DNA from: JAGRAX01 sp041391365
GTDB lineage: Bacteria > Bdellovibrionota_G > JALEGL01 > JAGRMV01
Assembly: GCA_041391365.1 (NCBI GenBank)
Contig: JAWKOC010000003.1
Location: 124,001-188,000 of the forward strand
Direction: 5' to 3'
Length of the DNA: 64,000 bases
Shown here: piece after piece, positions 34,720 to 43,156 of the stretch
How positions within the stretch are numbered: the stretch's first letter is position 1
How the letters are laid out: each line of letters opens with the position of its first letter
Position numbers and translations under genes: made by a program
Notes under the pieces: model-generated
Seen by the model: only the letters and a program-made list of their open reading frames with translations
Databases searched by the model: none
What the model was told of the DNA's origin: nothing

Positions 34720-36055
34720 ACTTTTCCATTTTATAATAAAGCGCACTGGTTTTGATACCCAGTTTTTTCGCCGTTTTCGACTTTACCTTTCCACACTCTT
34801 GGTAGGCCTGAAGAATAAGCTTCTTTTCAAAAGATTCAAGGGTTTGATTCAAAGTTGCCTTGCGACCTTTCTTTTCTAACACACTTAAATCACTTGATTT
34901 ATTTTTCATGTCCTTGGGCAAATCTTCTACGCCAAGAACATCCGAAGATGACAGCACGCATACACGCTCCAAAAGATTCTCTAGCTCACGAACATTGCCG
35001 GGCCAATCGTATTGCCGCAAAACCTCCAAAGCTGGCTCACCCAAAGAAAATGACCTTCCCAATTTGGCAGAAAGACGTTTGAGAAAATGATGCGCCAACA
35101 TGTCAATATCTTTTCTGCGTTTGCGCAAGGGAGGAATCTCCAAGGGCACAATATGCAGGCGATAAAAAAGATCTTCCCGGAACCTTCCTGCTTTGACTTC
35201 TTGTTCCAAATCACGATTGGTCGCGCTGATCACACGCACATCCACATCAATGGTTTTGTTTCCCCCCACCCTTTCAAATTGCTTTTCCTGTAGTACTCTC
35301 AAGAGCTTGACCTGCAAATCCTCCGGCAACTCTCCAATCTCATCCAGAAAAATGCTGCTCTGATGAGCAATTTCAAACCGGCCTTGCTTGCGAGAATCTG
35401 CACCGGTAAAAGCCCCCTTCTCATGACCGAAACGCTCACGCTCCAAAAGATTTTTTGACAGCGCGGAGCAGTCCACTTTGACCCACGGGCGATGGGACCG
35501 CTGACTCATCGAATGCAGCGTCCGAGCAACAATTTCTTTTCCTGTTCCACTCTCGCCTGTGATCAGTACCGTGGTATCCGTAGGAGCCACTTTGGCCAAT
35601 TGCTGCTGAATCTTCTGAATCTCCTTGGAGGTTCCCAAAAGCATCGTCTGGATTTTGCGCTCCTCCAACAAATATTGGTTGTCGGATTTGGTGCGATAAA
35701 GATCCAGGGCTTTGGCGATTTTGAGTCGGAGCATCTCCGGTGGAAATGGTTTTTGAATGAAATCAAAAGCTCCATCTTTCATGGCGGTGACCGCCAGTTC
35801 AATGGTCCCAAACGCTGTGATGACAATCACAATCGTTTGGGGTGACTGAGCTCGAATGGCTTTGAGAACTTCCAATCCATCCATGTCATCCATTTTGATA
35901 TCCGTGATGACAATTTCTGGTTTCATGGTTTCAAAATATTGGAGTCCTTCTTTCCCCCCCCGGGCTCCGAAAACATCATGTCCAATTGCGGACAAAACCT
36001 CGACAATGCCTTCTCGCATGGTGTTATTGTCTTCGACGATGAGAATGTGTGCCAT
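34706..36055 (-). CDS. sigma-54-dependent response regulator, NtrC family
   Basis: Second NtrC-type activator. The receiver has phospho-acceptor D52 (IVITDIKMDDMDG) and a KPF near 102. The AAA+ domain has Walker A GESGTGKE (167-174), an intact GAFTGA loop (214-219) and Walker B SIFLDEIGE. A Fis-like helix-turn-helix (KTAKKLGIKTSALYYKM) ends the protein. The usual LLESELFGHE reads LLERERFGHE here. The ATG at 36055 has GGAGG 5 nt upstream and follows the kinase stop directly. Being co-transcribed with a coiled-coil and a barrel protein suggests it controls envelope genes, perhaps its own operon. Confidence 0.94.
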   Translation of the reverse strand: MAHILIVEDNNTMREGIVEVLSAIGHDVFGARGGKEGLQYFETMKPEIVITDIKMDDMDGLEVLKAIRAQSPQTIVIVITAFGTIELAVTAMKDGAFDFIQKPFPPEMLRLKIAKALDLYRTKSDNQYLLEERKIQTMLLGTSKEIQKIQQQLAKVAPTDTTVLITGESGTGKEIVARTLHSMSQRSHRPWVKVDCSALSKNLLERERFGHEKGAFTGADSRKQGRFEIAHQSSIFLDEIGELPEDLQVKLLRVLQEKQFERVGGNKTIDVDVRVISATNRDLEQEVKAGRFREDLFYRLHIVPLEIPPLRKRRKDIDMLAHHFLKRLSAKLGRSFSLGEPALEVLRQYDWPGNVRELENLLERVCVLSSSDVLGVEDLPKDMKNKSSDLSVLEKKGRKATLNQTLESFEKKLILQAYQECGKVKSKTAKKLGIKTSALYYKMEKYGIS

Positions 36056-36056
36056 A

Positions 36057-37493
36057 TTACCTCCAGGGCAGAGTGATGGTGATCTGCGTTCCTTCGCCCG
36101 GACTTGAGCTGATTTCAATTTGGCCCCCATGGGACAAAATGATTTTTTTTACCAAAGCCAACCCCAAACCATTTCCATCGGCTTTGGTGGTATGAAAAGG
36201 TTGAAACAATTCTTTCATGTGATCAGGCTCAATTCCCTGGCCATTGTCTTCCACCACCATCACCAAATCTTGTTCCATCTTTTTCACATGAATGGAAATT
36301 TTTCCTCCCTTGGGCATGGCTTGAATCGAATTGGTCACAAGATTAAGAAAAACACGCTGCATCTGAATGGGGTCGAACAATGCTCTCTCGATATCTTCGA
36401 TCTCCAATCGAAATTTGATGGCCTGGGTACAAAGTTCTTTGGAAAAAAGGTCACGAATTTCATCAAAAAAATCACTCAATACAACTTCTTTGAACTCCAA
36501 AATAGGATCTTTGGCAAAATTGGTGAAATCATCCACAGTTTTTTTCAGATTTTGGATTTCATTCTGAATTTTTTTGACAGCATTGAGTTCTTTTTCATGC
36601 TGAACGTGTTCTGCAAGAATACCTGCAAAGAGCTCGATGCCTCCCAATGGATTTCGAATTTCGTGCGCAATCCCCCGCAGCATGAGCTTCATGTTTTGAT
36701 CTCGTTCCAAGATTTTTTTTCTCATCTCGTCCAATACAAAGGCCAAAAAACCCAGTTCACTTCCGTCATTGATCGTGAGACTTTTTTCAAACTCCCCTTC
36801 TCCTATGTCTTGAGCACCACGAACCAAATGAGCAACTGGCGTAAGAATTCGTTTGGAGAGAAAGAAACTAAGAAGAGTGATCAATCCCAAACAAAACAGG
36901 GTGATCAAAATTGCATTTTGCAAGAACCCATCCAAATTTTGAAAAAATCTTGCACTTCCATCAATTCCCACAATCCCCACCACTTTGTCATCTTGAAAAA
37001 TGGGAGAAAAAGCACTTTTATAAAATTCATTGTTGTTTTTTTTGAACAATACAGACGAAGAGGATTTTCCTTTCAAAGCTTGTTGAAGTTCATTTTTATG
37101 AAGAATGGTCTTGGCAAAGACCTGACCCAAAGGAGATTGAGTGTCTGAATCAAACAAAACATCAAAAGAAGAGGACAAGACATAGACCCTTTTGATTTCT
37201 TGATTTTCCAACAAAAAGAAAGTTCGTTCGTACAACCGTTGATAGGTTTGACTTCCCCGATCATGAATTTCCAACGCCGAAAGCTGAAAAGGTTTTACAT
37301 TGTTGACAATGTATTTGGTTGCAAGCGTGAGTCGATCTCCCAGCTCTCGCTCAATGGTTTGTTGACCGAGCCAATAAAAAGAAAATCCCAATACAGAAAA
37401 AACAACCAAGATGGGGAAGAAGTAATAAAAAAATAGAGTGGTCCGAATTTTATGTTTTACATTCAACCGATATTGGTCATGTTGAACTTTCAT
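36057..37493 (-). CDS. membrane sensor histidine kinase
   Basis: Partner of the NtrC protein at 34706. Membrane helix 1 (about 20-43), a periplasmic sensor region (44-190, Cache-like, with VVGIVGIDGSARFF), helix 2 (about 192-213) and HAMP (214-265). H277 lies in RGIAHEIRNPLGG. The N box is NLVTNSIQAM, G1 VEDNGQGIE and G2 GNGLGLALV. 478 residues, a standard layout. The GHKL half is NtrB/AtoS-like. Its start overlaps the yraN stop by 4 nt, so its expression is tied to the hisS-aspS-rnhB-yraN transcript unless an internal promoter exists. Confidence 0.94.
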   Translation of the reverse strand: MKVQHDQYRLNVKHKIRTTLFFYYFFPILVVFSVLGFSFYWLGQQTIERELGDRLTLATKYIVNNVKPFQLSALEIHDRGSQTYQRLYERTFFLLENQEIKRVYVLSSSFDVLFDSDTQSPLGQVFAKTILHKNELQQALKGKSSSSVLFKKNNNEFYKSAFSPIFQDDKVVGIVGIDGSARFFQNLDGFLQNAILITLFCLGLITLLSFFLSKRILTPVAHLVRGAQDIGEGEFEKSLTINDGSELGFLAFVLDEMRKKILERDQNMKLMLRGIAHEIRNPLGGIELFAGILAEHVQHEKELNAVKKIQNEIQNLKKTVDDFTNFAKDPILEFKEVVLSDFFDEIRDLFSKELCTQAIKFRLEIEDIERALFDPIQMQRVFLNLVTNSIQAMPKGGKISIHVKKMEQDLVMVVEDNGQGIEPDHMKELFQPFHTTKADGNGLGLALVKKIILSHGGQIEISSSPGEGTQITITLPWR

Positions 37494-37858
37494 AGCGCGT
37501 GTATGACATTTTGATAGTGCATGATGCGCGTATCAAATGGCTCCTTTTCTACACATACAACATCAAATTGAGCTGCCTTGGGTTCATTGTATCTCATCAA
37601 ATATTCTTGCCCCAACATTTGCAATTTTCTCTGTTTTGCAAATCCCACACGATAGAGAGGCGAAAAATTATCTTTGGTATAGCCGGACTTGACCTCAACA
37701 AAAACGATGGTTCCATTTTTTTCCATCACCAAGTCGATCTCTCCCATTCCGCTTCGATGATTTTGGTCCAGACAAACATATCCACGTGCTTCCAGATATT
37801 TTTTGGCTTCCTCTTCGCCTTCTTTTCCCAGCACAACATTTTGTTCATGCAACATCAT
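37490..37858 (-). CDS. yraN: YraN/UPF0102-family nuclease-fold protein
   Basis: 122 residues with the restriction-endonuclease-like core GEEEAKKYLEARGY, GEIDLVMEKNGTIVFVEVKSG (E..D...E-x-K pattern) and AAQFDVVCV. The family is widespread, usually next to rnhB or rsmI, and its exact role is not established (a DNA processing role has been suggested). It overlaps rnhB by 14 nt and the kinase gene by 4 nt. Confidence 0.93.
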   Translation of the reverse strand: MMLHEQNVVLGKEGEEEAKKYLEARGYVCLDQNHRSGMGEIDLVMEKNGTIVFVEVKSGYTKDNFSPLYRVGFAKQRKLQMLGQEYLMRYNEPKAAQFDVVCVEKEPFDTRIMHYQNVIHAL

Positions 37859-38483
37859 TTTTCTCCTTCAAAACAAAACTCCTGCGGTGGATGGTTGACT
37901 GCCCATGCTTGTCAATGGCCTTGCGGTGCAAGGAAGTCCCATAACCTTTGTTTTGTGCAAATCCGTATTCTGGCCAAATTTTTTCTTGATCCACCATCCA
38001 ACGATCGCGAGCAACCTTAGCGATAATGGATGCCGCACCGATTGTAAATACCTTCTGATCTCCTTTGATGACAGTACGCTGAGGAACATCAGACAAAAAT
38101 TTCTGGTGTCCGTCGACCAGGCACAATTGTGGCAGCGGAGTGAGTTTTTCTACAGCAATTTTCATGGCCAGTAAGCTTGCATTCAAAATGTTGATTCGAT
38201 CAATGGTGGAATGATCTACAAAAGCCAATCCCACACTGATGGCACGTTCTGAAATCAAATCATACAATTTTTCTCGTTTGGCTGGTGTGAGTTTTTTGGA
38301 ATCGTTGACCTGCCCTACAAGAGAATCGTCCTGTGGATCCATGATCACCGCTGCAGCAACTACCGGTCCAGCTAGAGCTCCCCGACCGACTTCATCTACA
38401 CCCGCAACATGCATATATCCCTGCGACAAGAGACTGCGCTCCAAACTCAAATCGGGTCGATCAAAAGGTGTAGACAAGGACAT
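37845..38483 (-). CDS. rnhB: ribonuclease HII
   Basis: Cleaves RNA in RNA-DNA hybrids and starts ribonucleotide excision repair. The 212 residues contain AGVDEVGRGALAGPVVAAAV (first D-E pair), NDSKKLTPAKREKL, CLVDGHQKF (third acidic residue) and IAKVARDRWM with the final aspartate context. Length is typical. It starts 4 nt after aspS ends and overlaps yraN, the usual rnhB partner. Confidence 0.97.
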   Translation of the reverse strand: MSLSTPFDRPDLSLERSLLSQGYMHVAGVDEVGRGALAGPVVAAAVIMDPQDDSLVGQVNDSKKLTPAKREKLYDLISERAISVGLAFVDHSTIDRINILNASLLAMKIAVEKLTPLPQLCLVDGHQKFLSDVPQRTVIKGDQKVFTIGAASIIAKVARDRWMVDQEKIWPEYGFAQNKGYGTSLHRKAIDKHGQSTIHRRSFVLKEKNDVA

Positions 38484-38486
38484 AAA

Positions 38487-40279
38487 TTAGGATTTTGGCT
38501 TGATGGTTTGAAGAAAAAGTTCCGAAAGCTGTTTGGGATCTACTTCATTGGGAGCTTTGCTCATCAAATCAAACGCCGTTTGGGTTTTTGGAAATGCAAT
38601 CACATCCCGAATGGCTTTGGCCCCCGACATGAGCATGGCCATGCGATCAAGTCCAAATGCGATGCCTCCATGGGGAGGCGTTCCATATTCGAGTGCATCC
38701 AGAAAGAAACCAAATTTTTCTTTGGCTTGTTCCATGGAAAGTCCCAACAAATCAAAACATTTTTTCTGCAACTCAGAATCATGAATACGAATCGATCCAC
38801 CACCCAACTCAAAACCATTGAGAACCAAATCATAGGCTTGGGCCCGAATGCTTCCCAAGTCTTCTCTTGATTCTACTTTGGGAATGTCTTGCGCATGAGG
38901 TGAAGTAAAAGGATGATGCATCGAATTCCATCGACCTGTGTCAGGATCTTTTTCCAGCAACGGAAAATTTTCCACCCACAAAAACGCCCAGGTCTTCTCT
39001 GGCTTGACCTCAAATTTTTCTACCGCATAGGTTTTCAATTGGCTTAGCGCCGTTCGCGTAACATTGGTTTGATCGGCGATGATCAGCGACAAGTCACCAT
39101 CACTCATGTCCAGAGCATTTGCGATGCCTTCCAGCTCACTGGGCTGCAAAAATTTTTCTACAGAGGAAGATACTTTGCCCTCTTTTTTTCGCACCCACAC
39201 CACGCCTTTGGCTCCAAAACCTTTGGCCTTTTCCACCAGTTGATCGACCTGACTTCGAGAAATTTCGTTTCCACCTGCGAGGCGAAACCCACGCACTTCT
39301 CCATGAGTATCGATCACACTTCGAAACACATTGAACGCAGTTTTCGCCAACACTTCATTCAAACTGACCAAAGGGATGTTCCACCGCATGTCGGGTTTGT
39401 CAGAAGCATATTCCGAAACAGCTTGATCATACGACATCCGAGGAAAAGGAAGTTGCAACTCCACACCCAAAACATCGTTCCAAATCTTGGCCATCAATCC
39501 TTCCATGATTCCTTGCAAGAGCGCAGGGGTAGGAAAACTCATCTCAATGTCAAGCTGTGTGAATTCAGGTTGACGATCTGCACGCAAATCTTCATCGCGG
39601 AAACATCTGGCAATTTGGTAGTAACGATCAAACCCAGAGATCATCAATATTTGTTTGAACAGCTGCGGGGACTGAGGAAGAGCATAAAAAGATCCAGGAT
39701 GAACACGGCTGGGAACCAAATAGTCTCTTGCACCTTCAGGAGTGGATTTGCACAGAATGGGCGTTTCCACTTCCACAAAATCTTGCGCTTCCAGATAGGC
39801 GCGAACCGATTGATACATTTTGTGACGAAGCAAAAAACTTTTTTTTTTTTTTTGAAGTGAAGGTCGTCGCATATCGATGTATCGATGCGTGAGTCGAAAT
39901 TCTCAGAAACCTCCTTGTCTTCTTCAATGGAAAACGGAGGAGTCTTGGCTTTGGACAGAATGTTGAGCTGATCGACATACACTTCGATTTCTCCGGTATC
40001 CATCTGAGGATTTTTCATGTCCGATGGGCGAAGCATAACTTTGCCTTTGACCGCCACAACATACTCGCTGCGGAGCGATTCACTCAATTGATGGGTTTGC
40101 GCAGAGACTTCAGGATTGAATACAATTTGCGTAAGGCCATAGCGGTCACGAAGATCCACAAAGATCACACCCCCATGGTCACGACGACGATGGACCCATC
40201 CCTGCAATACAACTTCTTGCCCCTGATGAGAGGCGCGCAAATCACCGCATCGATGTGTGCGAACCGAAAGATCAGACAT
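38487..40279 (-). CDS. aspS: aspartyl-tRNA synthetase AspS, with one apparent -1 frameshift
   Basis: Class IIb synthetase charging tRNA-Asp. The N-terminal OB-fold (from 40279; VVLQGWVHRRRDHGGVIFVDLRDRYG) runs in one frame to EVSENF near 39900. The conserved continuation RLTHRYIDMRRPSLQ is in the next frame, which stays open to 38487 with FRDEDLRADRQPEFTQLD, GARDYLVPSR, HHPFTSPH and GIAFGLDRMAML. One missing base in the TTT run near 39899 explains it: the span of 1793 nt is one short of 598 codons. The gene is essential, so sequence error is the likeliest reason. Just after the break lies a 15-base A run (as read on this strand) coding QKKKK where relatives have QK. It overlaps hisS by 8 nt. 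Confidence 0.93.
39839..39853 (-). repeat. 15-nt homopolymer A tract inside aspS
   Basis: Fifteen T's on the plus strand, read as A15 in aspS, code for Gln-Lys-Lys-Lys-Lys-Ser at the start of the catalytic domain, about three more lysines than usual. Such a run is a slippage hot spot for DNA polymerase, RNA polymerase and sequencing chemistry. The nearby frameshift is about 46 nt upstream in the gene. Confidence 0.9.
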
Positions 40280-41558
40280 TCACATTCTCCTTGATGTAGG
40301 TCGCAAGTTTGGACGTGGCCACTTGTTCTTGCGTACCTTTTTTGAAATCTTTGATGGTGACAGAATTGCTTTTGACTTCGTCGGGACCCACCAACAACAC
40401 CCATCGACTGTTGTTTTTGTTGGAGATGCGCAGCGCAGACTTGACGCTGCTGGCTTCCCACAGCACCCTCACTTCACATGGAAGATTCTGTATAAAATTG
40501 TTCTGACGAAGATTCTGCGCCAGAGTGAGTGCATATCCACGTTGGCTTTCTTCTACAGCGATGATGTCAATGGAAGGAACAGGTTCTGCAAAAGTCCAGG
40601 TCTGCTCCGCAAGAAGCATCAAACGCTCCAGCCCCACAGCAAATCCAATGGCAGGAACATCTTTGGCAGAAAACTTTTTTCCCAAACCGTCGTATCGACC
40701 ACCAGCTCCCACGGTATTTTGAGCCCCCAATCCACTGGCCATCAATTCAAAGGCTGTGTGCGAATAGTAGTCGAGACCTCGCACCAAGGTTGGATCCACA
40801 ACATGGGAAATTCCAAGATCGTGTAATCCTTGTTGCACCATTTGAAAGTGTCGGTTGGCTTCGGAAGTCAGGTGATCGGTGATGCGGGGGGCATTCGAGA
40901 GAATCTCTGCAACATCTGGATTTTTGCTATCCAGAACGCGCAAAGGGTTGTTTTCGATTCGAACTCTTTCTTGCTGAGAAAAGTCTTCCTGATAGGTACG
41001 AAGATAGGTTTGCAAAGTATCCCGGTATGATTGTCGACTTTCGTGATCTCCCAAACTGTTGACGACCAACTGCAAATCTTTGAGTCCAAAACTGCGCGCG
41101 AGATCCACCAACAATGCGATGACTTCCACATCTACATAGGGATCTTGGCAACCAATCGCCTCGACCCCCAACTGATGAAATTGGCGCAATCGACCTTTTT
41201 GGGGTCGTTCTCTGCGAAACATCGCACCCATATAATAGAGACGACTCAGCTGAGATACTTGATCCAATCGATGCTGATGCCAGGCGCGCATCACCGATGC
41301 CGTAGCTTCAGGGCGCAAGCAAAGGTGCTGGTCTCCCTGATCCACAAACGAATACATCTCTTTTTGTACGATGTCGGTATGCTCACCCACGGAGTGTTGG
41401 ACCAAGCCCACATCCTCGAGCACAGGCGTTCGAATTTCGCGATATCCATAGGTTTGCACACAGCGGTGCAATTGAGCCTCAAGCTGCTGCCATTTGGCCA
41501 CTTCTTGAGGAAGCAAATCAGGCATTCCTTTTACGTTTCGAAACACAAAGCCCTTCAT
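40272..41558 (-). CDS. hisS: histidyl-tRNA synthetase
   Basis: Class IIa synthetase for tRNA-His. The 428 residues start FRNVKGMPDLLPQEV, then motif 2 YYMGAMFRRERPQKGRLRQFHQLGVEAIG, the histidine loops VRGLDYYSHTAFE and GAGGRYDGL, and motif 3 AIGFAVGLERLM. A C-terminal anticodon-binding domain follows. It is the first gene of a closely packed minus-strand run (hisS-aspS-rnhB-yraN-kinase-NtrC-coiled coil-barrel). A TACTAT element about 20 nt before the ATG could be its -10. It diverges from tRNA-Lys. Confidence 0.97.
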   Translation of the reverse strand: MKGFVFRNVKGMPDLLPQEVAKWQQLEAQLHRCVQTYGYREIRTPVLEDVGLVQHSVGEHTDIVQKEMYSFVDQGDQHLCLRPEATASVMRAWHQHRLDQVSQLSRLYYMGAMFRRERPQKGRLRQFHQLGVEAIGCQDPYVDVEVIALLVDLARSFGLKDLQLVVNSLGDHESRQSYRDTLQTYLRTYQEDFSQQERVRIENNPLRVLDSKNPDVAEILSNAPRITDHLTSEANRHFQMVQQGLHDLGISHVVDPTLVRGLDYYSHTAFELMASGLGAQNTVGAGGRYDGLGKKFSAKDVPAIGFAVGLERLMLLAEQTWTFAEPVPSIDIIAVEESQRGYALTLAQNLRQNNFIQNLPCEVRVLWEASSVKSALRISNKNNSRWVLLVGPDEVKSNSVTIKDFKKGTQEQVATSKLATYIKENVNV

Positions 41559-41693
41559 AACGCAGTTTGAGACAATTGGATAGTACTGAAATCATAGAAA
41601 AAACCTCCTCACCAGAGGCCATGCGAGCCTATGTCGACTCAGGCTGAAACTTGCCAAAGATCGCAGGAGTGATAGATCTTTCTCACGTCATGT

Positions 41694-41769
<76 letters not shown>

Positions 41770-41848
41770 AAAATCGGATTTTCCACGCATTCTATCGGAA
41801 AATGCCTTGGCAGATGCACCACCTTTTGGTGCAGTCGATCATAGCCCG

Positions 41849-42568
41849 TCATATCCACTTTTCTATTTTGCGAATTTTGTCCCACAGAAGAGACCTGGGG
41901 ATGGAAGTCATTTTCAAGGCGTTCATGCAGTCTTTCAATTGATCCGGGGAATGCCTCATTTGCTCGATAGCTTTTGCGAGATCAGTTCGTATATTTTCGC
42001 CATACGCTTTGGAGGCTTTTGCAAGCGCTTTTTTGAAAAGAGTGGAAGACAAATCCAACATCGAAAGATCAATAAGATCTCGTCCATACACGGATTGATC
42101 AGCCCATCGATCTGAGTTTGCCAAAAGCTTCGATGCAGCCATATCAAGCTTGGTCAGAGTAGGAACATTGCAGATATGATCATTCTTGTCTGGAATATCC
42201 AAAGAGATTCCTCCTTCAAAAACAATCTCAAATTTTATCTCAACATCTCCAACGGCCAACATGGTTCGGATGCCATATTGATCGGTTCGAATCTCTCTAC
42301 ATGATTTTAACGCAAATCCTTCGCGAGTGACGGCTTTCAGTCCATCTTTGTCCCTCAACCTTTGTCGAAGAATTCGGTAACCTTCAAGATCAGAACATAG
42401 AAAATCTATATCAACAGATTCTCTATATTCGTCTTTCAAGAGCACAATCGCGGTACCACCACCGAAATAACATTTTTGGTTTCGAAGAATTTCTGCATTC
42501 AAAGACTGCAGTACGGTTACGATTCGAAGATGGTGTTCTCTTTTAAACAAGAAGCCGCCCCATTCCAA
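41849..42568 (-). CDS. AbiEii/AbiGii-type nucleotidyltransferase toxin
   Basis: 239-residue member of the AbiEii-like nucleotidyltransferase superfamily. Motif I is FGGGTAIVLL (36-45) followed by RESVDIDFLC with D53 and D55, the GG(T)A...DxD pattern. The later KLDMAASKLLANSDRW and GRDLIDLSML give the K..(A)..R.(10-15).RDLxDL motif. AbiEii-type (MenT-like) toxins add nucleotides to tRNA ends or otherwise block translation; the target here is unknown. It overlaps the XRE gene start-to-end by 26 nt, the usual tight pairing. It ends about 80 nt from tRNA-Lys, facing it. Confidence 0.82.
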   Translation of the reverse strand: MEWGGFLFKREHHLRIVTVLQSLNAEILRNQKCYFGGGTAIVLLKDEYRESVDIDFLCSDLEGYRILRQRLRDKDGLKAVTREGFALKSCREIRTDQYGIRTMLAVGDVEIKFEIVFEGGISLDIPDKNDHICNVPTLTKLDMAASKLLANSDRWADQSVYGRDLIDLSMLDLSSTLFKKALAKASKAYGENIRTDLAKAIEQMRHSPDQLKDCMNALKMTSIPRSLLWDKIRKIEKWI

Positions 42569-43040
42569 AATGTTTCAATAGCTGCACAATGAATTCTCGC
42601 TCCTTATCTTCCATGGCCTTCATATCAACATGTCTCCAATTTCTCTCGTAGATTTCCAAAGCTTCTTTGGGAGTAATTTCATGATTTTTTTTTATCTGCC
42701 ATGCCAAACTTTTTAGCTGAGGGTACTGGTCGACAAGAATTTTCTGAGGAATGGGTTCAATAGAAGACTTTTTATTTTCTTCGTTCAAGTAGCGAACATC
42801 AACCTTCATCCCCAAAGCCAAAATCACACTCAAATAGGCTCCCATCGTAACCGAGGCTACACCCTTTTCGATTCGGTGCAATGTGATTCTCGATATCCCT
42901 GCCGACTCTGCAGTCGCGACTGCGCTAATGCCCAGACCTTTCCTTTGATCTCGAATTTGCAACCCAAGGAGAATCAATCTCATCTGAATGTGATTTGAAA
43001 TCGCGTTTTTTTCCATATAAACGTTTCTTATTATATACAT
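42543..43040 (-). CDS. XRE-family antitoxin/autoregulator of the AbiEii-type pair
   Basis: About 165 residues. Residues 20-85 hold an XRE helix-turn-helix (RDQRKGLGISAVATAESAGISRITLHRIEKG). The rest contains a segment (about 95-165) that may bind the toxin. Two in-frame ATGs exist: 43040, which lies between the operator arms with TATACA 12 nt upstream, and 43016, just inside them. I cannot decide firmly and give the longer form. The gene precedes and overlaps the nucleotidyltransferase, the order expected for antitoxin first. The repeat pair upstream is very likely its own operator. Confidence 0.75.
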   Translation of the reverse strand: MYIIRNVYMEKNAISNHIQMRLILLGLQIRDQRKGLGISAVATAESAGISRITLHRIEKGVASVTMGAYLSVILALGMKVDVRYLNEENKKSSIEPIPQKILVDQYPQLKSLAWQIKKNHEITPKEALEIYERNWRHVDMKAMEDKEREFIVQLLKHFGMGRLLV

Positions 43041-43074
43041 TTTTTATATTTTTGTATAGAATAAGAAACGTTTA
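43018..43074. promoter_or_regulatory. duplicated palindromic operator around the toxin-antitoxin promoter
   Basis: TAAACGTTTCTTATT (43018-43032) and its exact reverse complement AATAAGAAACGTTTA (43060-43074) flank an AT-rich promoter region. Each arm contains the self-complementary core AAACGTTT, so there are two complete operator sites, with core centres 47 bp apart. A leftward TATACA (43053-43058) lies between them. Confidence 0.75.
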
Positions 43075-43144
43075 ATCTATTTCGTTGTATCCCGACCTGA
43101 GGTTTGGCTCACAAACATTACTTGACGCAATGAATAAAATAAGG

Positions 43145-43150
43145 TATGAC
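43145..43150 (+). promoter_or_regulatory. putative -10 (TATGAC) of the caspase-like gene
   Basis: TATGAC ends exactly 6 nt before the ATG at 43157, matching the leaderless spacing. It is about 70 bp beyond the operator on the opposite strand. Confidence 0.35.
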
Positions 43151-43156
43151 CCGACC

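Noticed and set aside
32546..37493. PEP-CTERM/exosortase locus (PrsK/PrsR-like kinase and regulator plus barrel)
   Set aside because: The kinase has the ordinary two-TM plus HAMP layout, not the PrsK architecture, and no exosortase or PEP-CTERM protein is visible.
41776..41806. ATTTTCC/GGAAAAT hairpin after tRNA-Lys as a terminator or attachment site
   Set aside because: A short stem with a 12-nt loop, no T-run and no similarity to the tRNA 3' end.
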